From Bacillus swezeyi (GTDB lineage Bacteria > Bacillota > Bacilli > Bacillales > Bacillaceae), in contig NZ_MRBK01000013.1 in the NCBI RefSeq assembly GCF_001969815.1, positions 1 to 64,000 on the forward strand: a DNA stretch of 64,000 bases. Reading direction: 5' to 3'. Positions 25,678-33,895 of the stretch are shown piece by piece. The translations under genes were made by a program, and so were the position numbers. The number at the start of each line of letters is the position of its first letter. Positions within the stretch are counted from its first letter, which is position 1. The notes under the pieces are model-generated. The model did no database searches and had not been told where the DNA came from. It worked only from the letters and a program-made list of their open reading frames with translations.

Positions 25678-26583
25678 TTGAAACAGATTATCGAGCAATT
25701 GCTGAAGGCCAGGCTGAATTATTTAATCAACGGCAGCGACGAAAGAGACTGGCGTAAAGCCGGCGGCTTTGAAGTTATCGAACGAAAACAAAAGCTTTTT
25801 GAAAGGCGCGGTGTTCAGATCGTCAAAGCGAATATACGGGCAGCCATAAAGGAGCATTGGGTTGATGAAGACAGTGCAGCCCATGTGAATTATCAAACCC
25901 ATACCGCATACTTGTGCAAAGATGGGGATGATATGTATATGGAAGAACAAATTGAAAACAGGAATGCTCTATTATATGACGAGATGGTGATCAAAGATTC
26001 CGAAAGTCCGCGGCCGGCCGTTCAGCCGCTCCCCGAGGTGGAAAGCAGGGCGGGACATGAGCCGAGCGAATTATTGGGGCGGGCGTTCCGCTATGATCGG
26101 CTGGCCGCCGTCCGCTATGCCGAAACATTTTGGAATAAACGGAATCCGGCTTATAAAAACTTTGAAGACAATTGTACAAATTTTATTTCTCAATGCCTCA
26201 GAGCCGGAGATGCGCCGATGCGCGGCTATCCGAACAGAGGCAAAGGCTGGTGGATGCAGAATCACTCCTGGAGCTACAGCTGGACTGTCGCCAATTCACT
26301 CAGAACGTTCCTGCGACAATCAAAAGCCGGCCTCCGCTCTGTTCCAACGAAGACTGCAGCAGAGCTGATCGAAGGCGATGTGATCTGCTACGATTTCAAC
26401 GGAGACGGAAGGTTTGATCATGTGGCGATTGTGACGTCAAAAGATAAAAGCAATATGCCGCTTGTGAATGCCCAAACCCATGACTGCCGGATGAGGTACT
26501 GGTCTTATGAAGATTCGCCCGCTTATACCTCTTCGATTCGATATGCGTTTTTTCATATTGCAGATGATACGCCAAAAGCGTAA
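25678..26583 (+). CDS. yhbB: YhbB, putative amidase-domain (Amidase_6) protein
   Basis: 301 aa. The C-terminal half has the Amidase_6 pattern: RYDRLAAVRYAETFWNKRNP, NFEDNCTNFISQCLRAG with the candidate catalytic Cys, and DHVAIV with the His. The family is thought to cut cell-wall or peptide amide bonds; no substrate is known here. No signal peptide is seen. TTG at 25678 preceded by GATGGGGGTG is taken as start. The frame runs back into queG, but no better site lies upstream. Confidence 0.85.
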   Translation: MKQIIEQLLKARLNYLINGSDERDWRKAGGFEVIERKQKLFERRGVQIVKANIRAAIKEHWVDEDSAAHVNYQTHTAYLCKDGDDMYMEEQIENRNALLYDEMVIKDSESPRPAVQPLPEVESRAGHEPSELLGRAFRYDRLAAVRYAETFWNKRNPAYKNFEDNCTNFISQCLRAGDAPMRGYPNRGKGWWMQNHSWSYSWTVANSLRTFLRQSKAGLRSVPTKTAAELIEGDVICYDFNGDGRFDHVAIVTSKDKSNMPLVNAQTHDCRMRYWSYEDSPAYTSSIRYAFFHIADDTPKA

Positions 26584-26630
26584 ACAATGGTATAATAAAT
26601 AGCGGATCAGAAAAACAGAGGTGAACATTT

Positions 26631-27104
26631 TTGGCATTGCATGTCGTATTATATCAACCAGAAATTCCTGCGAATACAGGTAATATCGCACGAACTTGTG
26701 CAGCAACAGATACAACGCTTCATTTAATCAGGCCGCTCGGATTTTCAACAGATGATAAAATGCTGAAGCGCGCAGGCCTTGACTACTGGGAATTCGTCAA
26801 TGTCGTCTATCATGATTCATTGAAGGAATTGTTTGAGGCGCATCCGAAAGGACAGTTCTTCTATATTTCGAAGTTCGGCCAGAAACCGCACACATCATTT
26901 GACTATTCAGATCAAAACGAAGATTATTTTTTCGTGTTCGGCAGAGAAACGAACGGTCTTCCAAAAGACTTGATCGAACAAAACATGGACCGCTGCCTGC
27001 GTTTGCCGATGACAGAGCATGTCAGATCGCTGAACCTGTCAAATACTGCGGCAATTCTTGTCTATGAGGCGCTTCGCCAGCAAAACTACAGAGATTTAAC
27101 ATAA
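26631..27104 (+). CDS. trmL: tRNA (cytidine(34)-2'-O)-methyltransferase TrmL
   Basis: 157-aa SPOUT methyltransferase that modifies the wobble base of tRNA-Leu. Visible: [19 protein letters not shown] at the N-terminus, FGRETNGLP and [20 protein letters not shown] forming the knotted SAM site. TTG start with GAGGTGA. Formerly cspR in B. subtilis and same position. A TATAAT-like -10 lies near 26591. Confidence 0.95.
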   Translation: MALHVVLYQPEIPANTGNIARTCAATDTTLHLIRPLGFSTDDKMLKRAGLDYWEFVNVVYHDSLKELFEAHPKGQFFYISKFGQKPHTSFDYSDQNEDYFFVFGRETNGLPKDLIEQNMDRCLRLPMTEHVRSLNLSNTAAILVYEALRQQNYRDLT

Positions 27105-27108
27105 GCGG

Positions 27109-27138
27109 CTGCCCCCAAAAAGAAGGGGGCGGTTTTTT
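27109..27138 (+). terminator. Terminator after trmL
   Basis: GCCCCC / GGGGGC hairpin with a following T7 run. Confidence 0.8.
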
Positions 27139-27150
27139 TAGGCTTTTTAA

Positions 27151-27170
27151 TGTAACAGTGTTATGTTACA
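27151..27170 (+). promoter_or_regulatory. 20-bp palindrome upstream of yhbD
   Basis: TGTAACAGTGTTATGTTACA, an inverted repeat 24 bp before the yhbD start. A related palindrome with compensating changes lies after bacF at 29253-29272. Candidate operator of the MerR-like YhbD. Confidence 0.55.
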
Positions 27171-27193
27171 ATGTTTTTGAAGGAGTGAAGAAT

Positions 27194-27808
27194 ATGGAGC
27201 ATGATGATTTAATCTCAAAAAAAGAGCTGCTTGATTTGACATCGATTTCTTATGGGCAGCTTTATAGATGGAAACGGAAAAATTTAATACCTGAAGAATG
27301 GTTCATTCGGAAATCTACGTTTACCGGACAAGAAACGTTTTTTCCAAAGGAAGAGATCCTGAAAAGAATCGAAAAAATTCAAAATATGAAAGAAAACCTT
27401 TCGCTTGATGAAATGGCGGAAATGTTTTCGCCGAGGCTTGAAAAGATCAATGCCAGCCGCGGGGAGCTGCTTGAAAAAGGGCTGGTTTCCGGTGCGGTCA
27501 TGTCATTTTTCATAGAAAATACAGATCAACGGGATGATGCATTTGAACTGACAGAAGCGCTGGCCGTTTATGTGCTGGAAGGATTGCTTCAGTCAGGGGA
27601 GATCAGTCTTGATGAAGGAAAAATGGTTTTGGATGTCATGCTGTCGCGTGCTCCGAAGCACCAGGGCAGGCTGATCGTGCTGCGAAAGCTAGGCATCGCC
27701 ACATGCTTTATTGCTGAAGGCGAAATCGTGTTTGAAAAGGCGGTGAAAGTCGCTGCTGATATCAGTCTGGCGGCTGCCGGAGAAGAAATGAAAACAAAAT
27801 TACTGTAA
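27194..27808 (+). CDS. yhbD: YhbD, MerR-like HTH regulator (DUF4004)
   Basis: 204-aa protein. Residues about 5-60 form a MerR-type DNA-binding segment ([30 protein letters not shown]). The rest is a helical domain of unknown role. ATG at 27194 after GAAGGAGTGAAG; the open frame begins earlier. First gene of an operon with the two bactofilins (14-bp gaps), so it probably regulates them. Symbol from B. subtilis gene order. Confidence 0.88.
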   Translation: MEHDDLISKKELLDLTSISYGQLYRWKRKNLIPEEWFIRKSTFTGQETFFPKEEILKRIEKIQNMKENLSLDEMAEMFSPRLEKINASRGELLEKGLVSGAVMSFFIENTDQRDDAFELTEALAVYVLEGLLQSGEISLDEGKMVLDVMLSRAPKHQGRLIVLRKLGIATCFIAEGEIVFEKAVKVAADISLAAAGEEMKTKLL

Positions 27809-27821
27809 TGGAGGAACAGCG

Positions 27822-28532
27822 ATGGATAATTTAACGATAAACGGCTTTGGAAGTTCAAGCGGAGGGACGTTTCAATCTGTTGAATTAAACGGCAAAGGAA
27901 CGGTTAACGGTGATGTTGATTGCAAACGGCTTCTCTGCAACGGGACTGGGACCGTAAATGGGAATGTGAAGGCCGATACGGTGAAAATCAGCGGCCATGC
28001 GAAAATGAACGGCGGGATTACAGCTTCTTCAGTGCGGATTGACGGCTCCGCAAAGGTAGAAGGAGATGTCAGCGCGGATAAACTGAAAATCTCCGGTTAT
28101 GCAGGCCTGAGCGGTCATGTGAAAGGAGACGAGCTGATGATTCGGGGAAAAGCGTCAATCGGCAAAGACTGCGAAGTAGAACATTTTTCGGCTGAAGGCT
28201 ATTTTACGATCGGCGGTCTTTTAAATGCAGAACAAATTGAGATCAAGGTGCATGGAGGCGAAAGCAAAGTCAAAGAAATCGGCGGCCGGCGCATCAGCTG
28301 TACAGTACATCAGTCCAAATTGCTGTCATTTTTGACACCGCTGATTTCTCCGCCGAGGCTCTCTGCTGAACTGATTGAAGGCGATCACATAGAACTCGCC
28401 AACACAACGGCGAAAATCGTTCGGGGCAATACGGTGATCATCGGAGAAAATTGTGATATCGGACTGATAGAATACAAGGAAGATCTCAAGCAGTCAAAAA
28501 CGGCAAAAATCGAAGAGAGCCAGAAAATATAG
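27822..28532 (+). CDS. bacE: Bactofilin BacE-type (YhbE)
   Basis: 236-aa polymer-forming cytoskeletal protein. The centre (about residues 20-140) is a run of short beta-helix repeats (GTVNGDVDCKR, GNVKADTVKISG, GGITASSVRIDG and similar). Known: B. subtilis BacE and BacF assemble with the flagellar basal body and are needed for motility. A second beta-helical patch follows at 185-225. GGAGG start site. Paired with the next gene, which shares its layout, so the pair arose by duplication. Confidence 0.9.
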   Translation: MDNLTINGFGSSSGGTFQSVELNGKGTVNGDVDCKRLLCNGTGTVNGNVKADTVKISGHAKMNGGITASSVRIDGSAKVEGDVSADKLKISGYAGLSGHVKGDELMIRGKASIGKDCEVEHFSAEGYFTIGGLLNAEQIEIKVHGGESKVKEIGGRRISCTVHQSKLLSFLTPLISPPRLSAELIEGDHIELANTTAKIVRGNTVIIGENCDIGLIEYKEDLKQSKTAKIEESQKI

Positions 28533-28546
28533 CGGAGGGATATGGT

Positions 28547-29245
28547 ATGGAGAAAAACGACTTAAAAATCAGCGGATCTGGGAGCGCGGCCGGCGGCTCT
28601 TATCAACAAGTCGTCATCAGAGGCGAAGGAATGATCGGAGGAGACCTTGACTGCTCTAAATTTCGCACATATGGCACAAGCACTCTTTCAGGAGATGCTG
28701 CAGTTCAAACATTTGCTATACATGGAGAGTCGGAAGTCGGCGGCAGCTTGAAAGCAAAAAAGGCCAAAATCTTCGGAACGGCTGACATTGCGGGCGACGC
28801 CGAAATCAGCGAAGCGGCCGTCAAAGGCATGGTCAATATCGGCGGAAATATGACCGCTGAAACATGCGACATCAAAGGCGCGCTGACTGTAAAAGGTGAT
28901 TGTGAAGCGGAGCGTTTTGCATTACAAGGGAGTCTTGAATTAAAAGGGCTTTTGAACGCCGGTATGATTGAAATCGGGTTAAGATTGGGCAAGAGCTCTA
29001 TTGGAGATATCGGCGGAACCGTAATAAAAGTGGTCAATAAACGCGGCTTCTTTAAAAGAAACGGCGGTTTTCTCTCGGCCAAAGTGATAGAAGGTGACGA
29101 CATTTACCTGGAAAACACAACGGCTCAGATTGTCAGAGGAAACAAGGTGCATATAGGTCCGGGCTGCCGCATTGAAGCTGTTGAGTACAAAAGCGATTAT
29201 CAGGTGTCTTCCCGGGCGGATGTAAAAGAAAATAAACAAAGCTGA
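28547..29245 (+). CDS. bacF: Bactofilin BacF-type (YhbF)
   Basis: 232-aa bactofilin, parallel to its neighbour: N-terminal SGSGSAAGGSYQQVVIRGEG, central beta-helix repeats, and a late segment (KVIEGDDIYLENTTAQIVRGNKVHIG) almost the same as in the first protein. Expected to co-polymerise with BacE. GGAGGG site before the ATG. Last gene of the yhbD operon. Confidence 0.9.
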   Translation: MEKNDLKISGSGSAAGGSYQQVVIRGEGMIGGDLDCSKFRTYGTSTLSGDAAVQTFAIHGESEVGGSLKAKKAKIFGTADIAGDAEISEAAVKGMVNIGGNMTAETCDIKGALTVKGDCEAERFALQGSLELKGLLNAGMIEIGLRLGKSSIGDIGGTVIKVVNKRGFFKRNGGFLSAKVIEGDDIYLENTTAQIVRGNKVHIGPGCRIEAVEYKSDYQVSSRADVKENKQS

Positions 29246-29252
29246 TTTAGAA

Positions 29253-29272
29253 TAAAACAGTGTTATGTTTTA
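29253..29272 (+). promoter_or_regulatory. 20-bp palindrome downstream of bacF
   Basis: TAAAACAGTGTTATGTTTTA. It shares 16 of 20 bases with 27151-27170, and the four differences preserve the palindrome. It lies before the bacF terminator. Confidence 0.5.
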
Positions 29273-29278
29273 AAAAAG

Positions 29279-29320
29279 AAAAAGGATGGCTGCTTATCAC
29301 GCCATCCTTTTTCTTTTTTA
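29279..29320. terminator. Bidirectional terminator after bacF
   Basis: AAAAAGGATGGC / GCCATCCTTTTT hairpin with T-runs. It also closes the small minus-strand gene ending at 29318. Confidence 0.82.
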
Positions 29321-29428
29321 ATTTTTCTTCCCCGGCTTGCTTTCATACCCGGCTGTGAAAATGGATACGAGAAATGTGAGGATAACCCCCATCATAATCA
29401 AGGTTCTCAACAAAATCACCCTTTCCAT
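29318..29428 (-). CDS. Possible small single-TM membrane peptide
   Basis: A minus-strand frame of 36 codons (ATG at 29428), or about 30-31 codons if read from one of two TTGs that follow GGAAAGGGTGA. The product is a hydrophobic helix (LIMMGVILTFLVSIF) with a charged tail YESKPGKKN, typical of small membrane proteins. Its stop is adjacent to a good terminator. No homologue recognised. Confidence 0.5.
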   Translation of the reverse strand: MERVILLRTLIMMGVILTFLVSIFTAGYESKPGKKN

Positions 29429-29662
29429 CCTTTATCCCTTGTTGTCTTCGGCCATGTGGTAGTTAGAGTCCGGCTGATCCGCGGTGCATCTGCGGGCCGG
29501 GCTTATCTGCTTTTATTATGAATGGTTTGCGCCGTCCTTGTCAATTCGAGGAAGTACATTTCAATTTTCATATGAAACGCATCTAAAGGGACATCTCCGC
29601 ATAGAGTGAATGTAACAGTGATTCACTTGGCACCTTGCATTCATCACATATAGGAGGTTCTT
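29429..29662 (+). promoter_or_regulatory. prkA upstream region
   Basis: No gene. It contains the prkA promoter and leader. Known: prkA of B. subtilis is SigE-dependent in sporulation. I could not fix the -10/-35 by eye. Confidence 0.4.
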
Positions 29663-31558
29663 ATGGATATATTAAAAAAGATTGAACAGTATAGAGAGGA
29701 AGAGCAGCGTCTGAAGTGGGAAGGAACCTTCGCTGATTATTTGGAAATCGTGAAAGAAAATCCGACTGTCGCGCAATCTGCTCATTCCCGCGTTTACAAT
29801 ATGATTAAAGACAGCGGCATTGAAGAAAAAGACGGAAAAAAAGTATACAGCTTCTTTGACAAGGAGCTGTTTGGGCTTGAAGAACCTTTAGAACGCCTTG
29901 TTGAAGAATATTTTCATCCGGCCGCAAAGCGCTTGGACGTCAGAAAAAGAATTTTACTGTTAATGGGTCCTGTCAGCGGCGGAAAGTCAACGCTTGTCAC
30001 GATGCTGAAAAAAGGTCTTGAAGCTTACTCGCTGACAGATGAAGGCGCAGTCTACGCGATTAAAGGGTGTCCGATGCATGAAGATCCGCTTCATTTAATT
30101 CCTCAGCATTTGCGCGAGGATTTTTATAAGGAATACGGCATCCGCATTCAAGGCAATCTATCCCCCTTAAATATGATGCGGCTTGAACAGGAGTATGGCG
30201 GTAGAATTGAAGATGTAAAGGTTGAAAGAATCTTTTTTTCCGAGGATAAACGGACAGGGATCGGCACGTTCAGTCCCTCTGATCCAAAGTCGCAGGATAT
30301 TGCCGATCTGACGGGCAGCATCGATTTTTCAACGATCGCTGAATACGGATCAGAATCCGATCCGAGGGCATACCGTTTCGATGGGGAACTAAACAAAGCG
30401 AACAGAGGGATGATGGAATTCCAGGAAATGCTGAAATGCGATGAGAAATTCCTCTGGCATCTTCTGTCCCTGACACAGGAAGGCAATTTTAAAGCGGGCC
30501 GGTTCGCGTTGATTTCGGCGGATGAACTGATCGTAGCCCACACGAATGAAACCGAATACCGTTCATTTATTTCGAATAAGAAGAATGAAGCGCTCCATTC
30601 GCGGATTATCGTGATGCCGATTCCATATAATTTGAAAGTGACAGAAGAGGAGCGGATTTACGAGAAAATGATCGCTGAAAGCGACGTGTCTGACGTGCAT
30701 ATTGCCCCGCACACTTTAAAAGTGGCCGCGATGTTTTCGATCCTCACGAGGCTGAAAGAGCCGAAGCGTTCAGATATTGACCTCGTCAAGAAAATGAGGC
30801 TGTATGACGGAGAAAGTGTTGAAGGGTACAATTCCGTCGATGTCGACGATATGAAAAAAGAATATCATGACGAAGGGATGAGCGGGATTGATCCGCGATA
30901 TGTCATCAACAGGATTTCTTCGACGATCATCCGCAAAAACATGGAATCGATCAATGCGCTCGATGTCCTTCGATCGTTAAAAGAAGGACTTAACCAGCAC
31001 CCTTCGATTTCAGCCGAAGACCGTGAGCGTTATTTGAACTTTATTTCGGCCGCAAGAAAAGAATACGATGAGATGGCGAAAAAAGAAGTGCAAAAAGCAT
31101 TTGTATACTCGTATGAAGAATCAGCTAAAACCCTTATGGACAATTATCTCGACAATGTGGAAGCCTACTGCAATAAAATCAAGCTGCGCGATCCGCTGAC
31201 AGGCGAGGAAATGAATCCTGACGAAAAGCTGATGAGGTCGATAGAAGAGCAAATCGGCATTTCTGAAAACGCCAAGAGAGCATTCCGTGAAGAAATTCTC
31301 ATCCGGATCTCGGCCTATGCGAGAAAAGGGAAGCGGTTTGACTACAATTCGCATGAACGGCTTAGAGAAGCCATTCAGAAAAAGCTGTTTGCAGATTTAA
31401 AGGACGTGGTCAAAATTACGACATCGACAAAAACGCCGGATGAACAGCAGCTGAAAAAAATCAATGAGGTCGTCGCCCGTCTCATTGATGAACACGGCTA
31501 TAATTCAACAAGCGCAAATGAGCTTTTAAAATATGTAGGAAGCTTATTAAACCGGTAG
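29663..31558 (+). CDS. prkA: PrkA, AAA+ serine kinase/protease-like protein
   Basis: 631 aa. Walker A GPVSGGKST near residue 105 in an N-terminal AAA+ domain, and a C-terminal PrkA domain. First described as a serine protein kinase; more recent work on B. subtilis indicates ATP-dependent protease activity in sporulation. GGAGG precedes the ATG. Next to yhbH, as in other spore formers and in the enteric yeaG-yeaH pair, which suggests they work together. Confidence 0.95.
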   Translation: MDILKKIEQYREEEQRLKWEGTFADYLEIVKENPTVAQSAHSRVYNMIKDSGIEEKDGKKVYSFFDKELFGLEEPLERLVEEYFHPAAKRLDVRKRILLLMGPVSGGKSTLVTMLKKGLEAYSLTDEGAVYAIKGCPMHEDPLHLIPQHLREDFYKEYGIRIQGNLSPLNMMRLEQEYGGRIEDVKVERIFFSEDKRTGIGTFSPSDPKSQDIADLTGSIDFSTIAEYGSESDPRAYRFDGELNKANRGMMEFQEMLKCDEKFLWHLLSLTQEGNFKAGRFALISADELIVAHTNETEYRSFISNKKNEALHSRIIVMPIPYNLKVTEEERIYEKMIAESDVSDVHIAPHTLKVAAMFSILTRLKEPKRSDIDLVKKMRLYDGESVEGYNSVDVDDMKKEYHDEGMSGIDPRYVINRISSTIIRKNMESINALDVLRSLKEGLNQHPSISAEDRERYLNFISAARKEYDEMAKKEVQKAFVYSYEESAKTLMDNYLDNVEAYCNKIKLRDPLTGEEMNPDEKLMRSIEEQIGISENAKRAFREEILIRISAYARKGKRFDYNSHERLREAIQKKLFADLKDVVKITTSTKTPDEQQLKKINEVVARLIDEHGYNSTSANELLKYVGSLLNR

Positions 31559-31562
31559 TTCA

Positions 31563-31594
31563 AGACCCGTCCGGAAGAAGGGCGGGTTCTTTTG
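31563..31594 (+). terminator. Terminator after prkA
   Basis: ACCCG ... CGGGT hairpin followed by TTCTTTT. Confidence 0.65.
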
Positions 31595-31735
31595 TCCCAT
31601 TTTCAAAATTGTTTGTCAAAAGTCATCTGCCGTCCGCATAAGATAAAAATAAACATTTTTTAAGGCTGATTTCAAAGAATTCTCGTGCATGTATGAAGCC
31701 ATTTTTTAGGGATTTATCAATAAGGAGGGGAATTC

Positions 31736-32905
31736 ATGTCCCATAAAGACAATGGCCATTTTATTATTTCTGAGGAAGACTGGTCCCTCCATCGAAAAGG
31801 GTATGATGACCAACAGCGCCACCAGAAAAAGGTGCAGGATGCGATAAAGAACAATCTGCCTGATCTGATCACGGAAGAAAGCATCATCATGTCCAACGGT
31901 AAAGATGTTGTCAAAATTCCGATTCGTTCATTAGATGAGTATAAAATCCGTTATAACTATGATAAAAATAAACACGCCGGACAGGGAGACGGAGACAGCA
32001 AGGTGGGAGACATCGTGGCAAGGGACGGCTCTGACAAACGAAGCGGCGCCGGAAAAGGCCGGGGAGCGGGTGATCAGGCCGGTGAGGACTATTATGAAGC
32101 GGAAGTTTCCTTAATGGACTTGGAAGAGGCGCTCTTCAGCGAGATGGAGCTGCCGAATTTAGAACAGAAAGAACGCGATGACATTGTCGTCGAAGATATC
32201 GAGTTCAATGATATCCGCAAAACGGGGCTGACTGGCAATATCGATAAGAAAAGAACGATGCTCTCCGCATATAAGCGAAACGCGATGACGGGAAAACCTT
32301 CGTTTTATCCGATTTTCCCCGAAGACTTAAAATTTAAAACGTGGAATGACTCCGTCAAACCGGAATCCAAGGCTGTTGTATTGGCGATGATGGATACGAG
32401 CGGTTCGATGGGCGTTTGGGAAAAATATATGGCGCGAAGTTTTTTCTTTTGGATGACACGCTTTTTGCGGACAAAGTATGAAACGGTTGACATCGAATTT
32501 ATTGCCCACCATACAGAAGCAAAAGTCGTATCTGAAGAAGACTTCTTTTCAAAGGGGGAAAGCGGAGGGACGATATGTTCATCCGTATACCGAAAATCCT
32601 TGGAACTGATCGATGATAAATATCACCCGACCCGCTATAACATTTATCCATTTCATTTTTCGGACGGTGATAATTTGACATCTGACAACCCGAGATGTGT
32701 CAAGCTCGTTGGAGAAATTATGGAGAAGGCGAATATCTTCTGCTATGGGGAAGTCAATCAATACAACAGGCATTCAACTTTAATGTCGGCCTATAAAAAT
32801 ATTAAAAATGAAAAATTCAAGTACTATGTTTTAAAACAGAAAGCCGATGTGTTCCAGGCGCTGAAAAGTTTTTTCAGCAATGAAGAACGTCATCAATATA
32901 CGTAA
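31736..32905 (+). CDS. yhbH: YhbH, UPF0229 stress/sporulation protein
   Basis: 389-aa cytoplasmic protein of the UPF0229/YeaH family. An acidic/glycine-rich linker lies at about 80-120 ([20 protein letters not shown]). Then comes a von Willebrand A-like domain with the metal-site motif MMDTSGSMG (about residues 218-226). Known to be needed for normal sporulation, function unclear. AAGGAGGGG precedes the ATG. Separate from prkA by 177 bp but paired in many genomes. Confidence 0.93.
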   Translation: MSHKDNGHFIISEEDWSLHRKGYDDQQRHQKKVQDAIKNNLPDLITEESIIMSNGKDVVKIPIRSLDEYKIRYNYDKNKHAGQGDGDSKVGDIVARDGSDKRSGAGKGRGAGDQAGEDYYEAEVSLMDLEEALFSEMELPNLEQKERDDIVVEDIEFNDIRKTGLTGNIDKKRTMLSAYKRNAMTGKPSFYPIFPEDLKFKTWNDSVKPESKAVVLAMMDTSGSMGVWEKYMARSFFFWMTRFLRTKYETVDIEFIAHHTEAKVVSEEDFFSKGESGGTICSSVYRKSLELIDDKYHPTRYNIYPFHFSDGDNLTSDNPRCVKLVGEIMEKANIFCYGEVNQYNRHSTLMSAYKNIKNEKFKYYVLKQKADVFQALKSFFSNEERHQYT

Positions 32906-33224
32906 AAGCGCCAAGCCGAGCCTCCCTTTATGGAGGTTTTTTTATGTGGAAAATATTGAAGTGAAGATTTTCAGTGCAAGGTTGTTGACATTCTTTCTTA
33001 CTTTAACTAATATTTAATCTTGTTAACTATTAATTTGTTGTTTGCATGGGTGAACTCGTTTTACAAATTCCGATCTTTTTTGCTCAGTTTTGAACAACCG
33101 AATCAAAAGGAAGTTCAGTACACGTCCGCAAGTTTCTGAGCAGGAAATAGGGAAAACGCAAACTGTGTGCGGCCCGCTTGCCGGGTTCGCCAAAAATATA
33201 AGAATACGGAAGGAGAAATAAAAC
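32906..33224 (+). promoter_or_regulatory. Promoter and long leader of yhbJ-yhcABC
   Basis: 319 bp with no gene. B. subtilis has the MarR regulator yhbI at this position; it is absent here. A terminator for yhbH lies at 32919-32944. A consensus promoter follows: TTGACA at 32985-32990, 17 bp, TAATAT at 33008-33013. Related TTAACTA/GTTAACTA tracts overlap it. About 200 nt of untranslated leader remain before yhbJ. Confidence 0.7.
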
Positions 33225-33857
33225 ATGAGCAAAGGACGTTTAATCGCGACTAACATTATCGGACTCATCATCGTGCTTGCCATCATTGCAGGAGGCGCGT
33301 ATTTCTATTATGACAGCATCAGCTATGTGAAAACAGATGAAGCGCATGTTGCCGGGGAAATGGCTGACATTACAGCGACTGCATCAGGCAAGCTGACTGA
33401 CTGGGATATCAAAGAAGGAACAAAAGTTTCAAAAGACGAAAAAACAGCGAAGATCAAAGGCGAACAAACCGTTGATGTAAAGTCAATCATGGACGGAACA
33501 ATCGTAAAAAATGAAGCGAAAGAAGGTCAGGTCGTACAAGCTGGACAAACGCTGGCCAAAACGATCGACATGGACCACCTGTATATTACAGCAAACATTG
33601 AAGAAAACGACCTTAAAGATATTGAAAAAGGCGACAAAGTGGACATCGTGGTTGACGGTGATTCAGGCTCTACCTTTGAAGGAAACGTTGAAGAAATCGG
33701 CTATGCGACAAACTCTACATTTGATCTGCTTTCCCAAAGCAATTCAAGCGGAAACTACACAAAAGTGACGCAGAAAGTGCCGGTGAAAATTTCAATCAAA
33801 AACCCATCTGATAAAGTGCTGCCGGGAATGAACGCATCAGTAAAAATTTCAAAATAG
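33225..33857 (+). CDS. yhbJ: HlyD/EmrA-type membrane fusion protein YhbJ
   Basis: 210 aa. One N-terminal membrane anchor (about 8-29), then a short biotinyl-lipoyl-like hairpin and beta-barrel (VKTDEAHVAGEMADITATAS, IEENDLKDIEKGDKVDIVVDG, VLPGMNASVKISK). Acts as the periplasm-side adaptor of a drug exporter. It lies 38 bp before the MFS pump yhcA, so the two should form one efflux system. AAGGAG precedes the ATG. It is short, as expected for Gram-positive members. Confidence 0.88.
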   Translation: MSKGRLIATNIIGLIIVLAIIAGGAYFYYDSISYVKTDEAHVAGEMADITATASGKLTDWDIKEGTKVSKDEKTAKIKGEQTVDVKSIMDGTIVKNEAKEGQVVQAGQTLAKTIDMDHLYITANIEENDLKDIEKGDKVDIVVDGDSGSTFEGNVEEIGYATNSTFDLLSQSNSSGNYTKVTQKVPVKISIKNPSDKVLPGMNASVKISK

Positions 33858-33895
33858 CTTGGGGGAAGAAAACGAGCGAAAGGAGGATGTCATAA

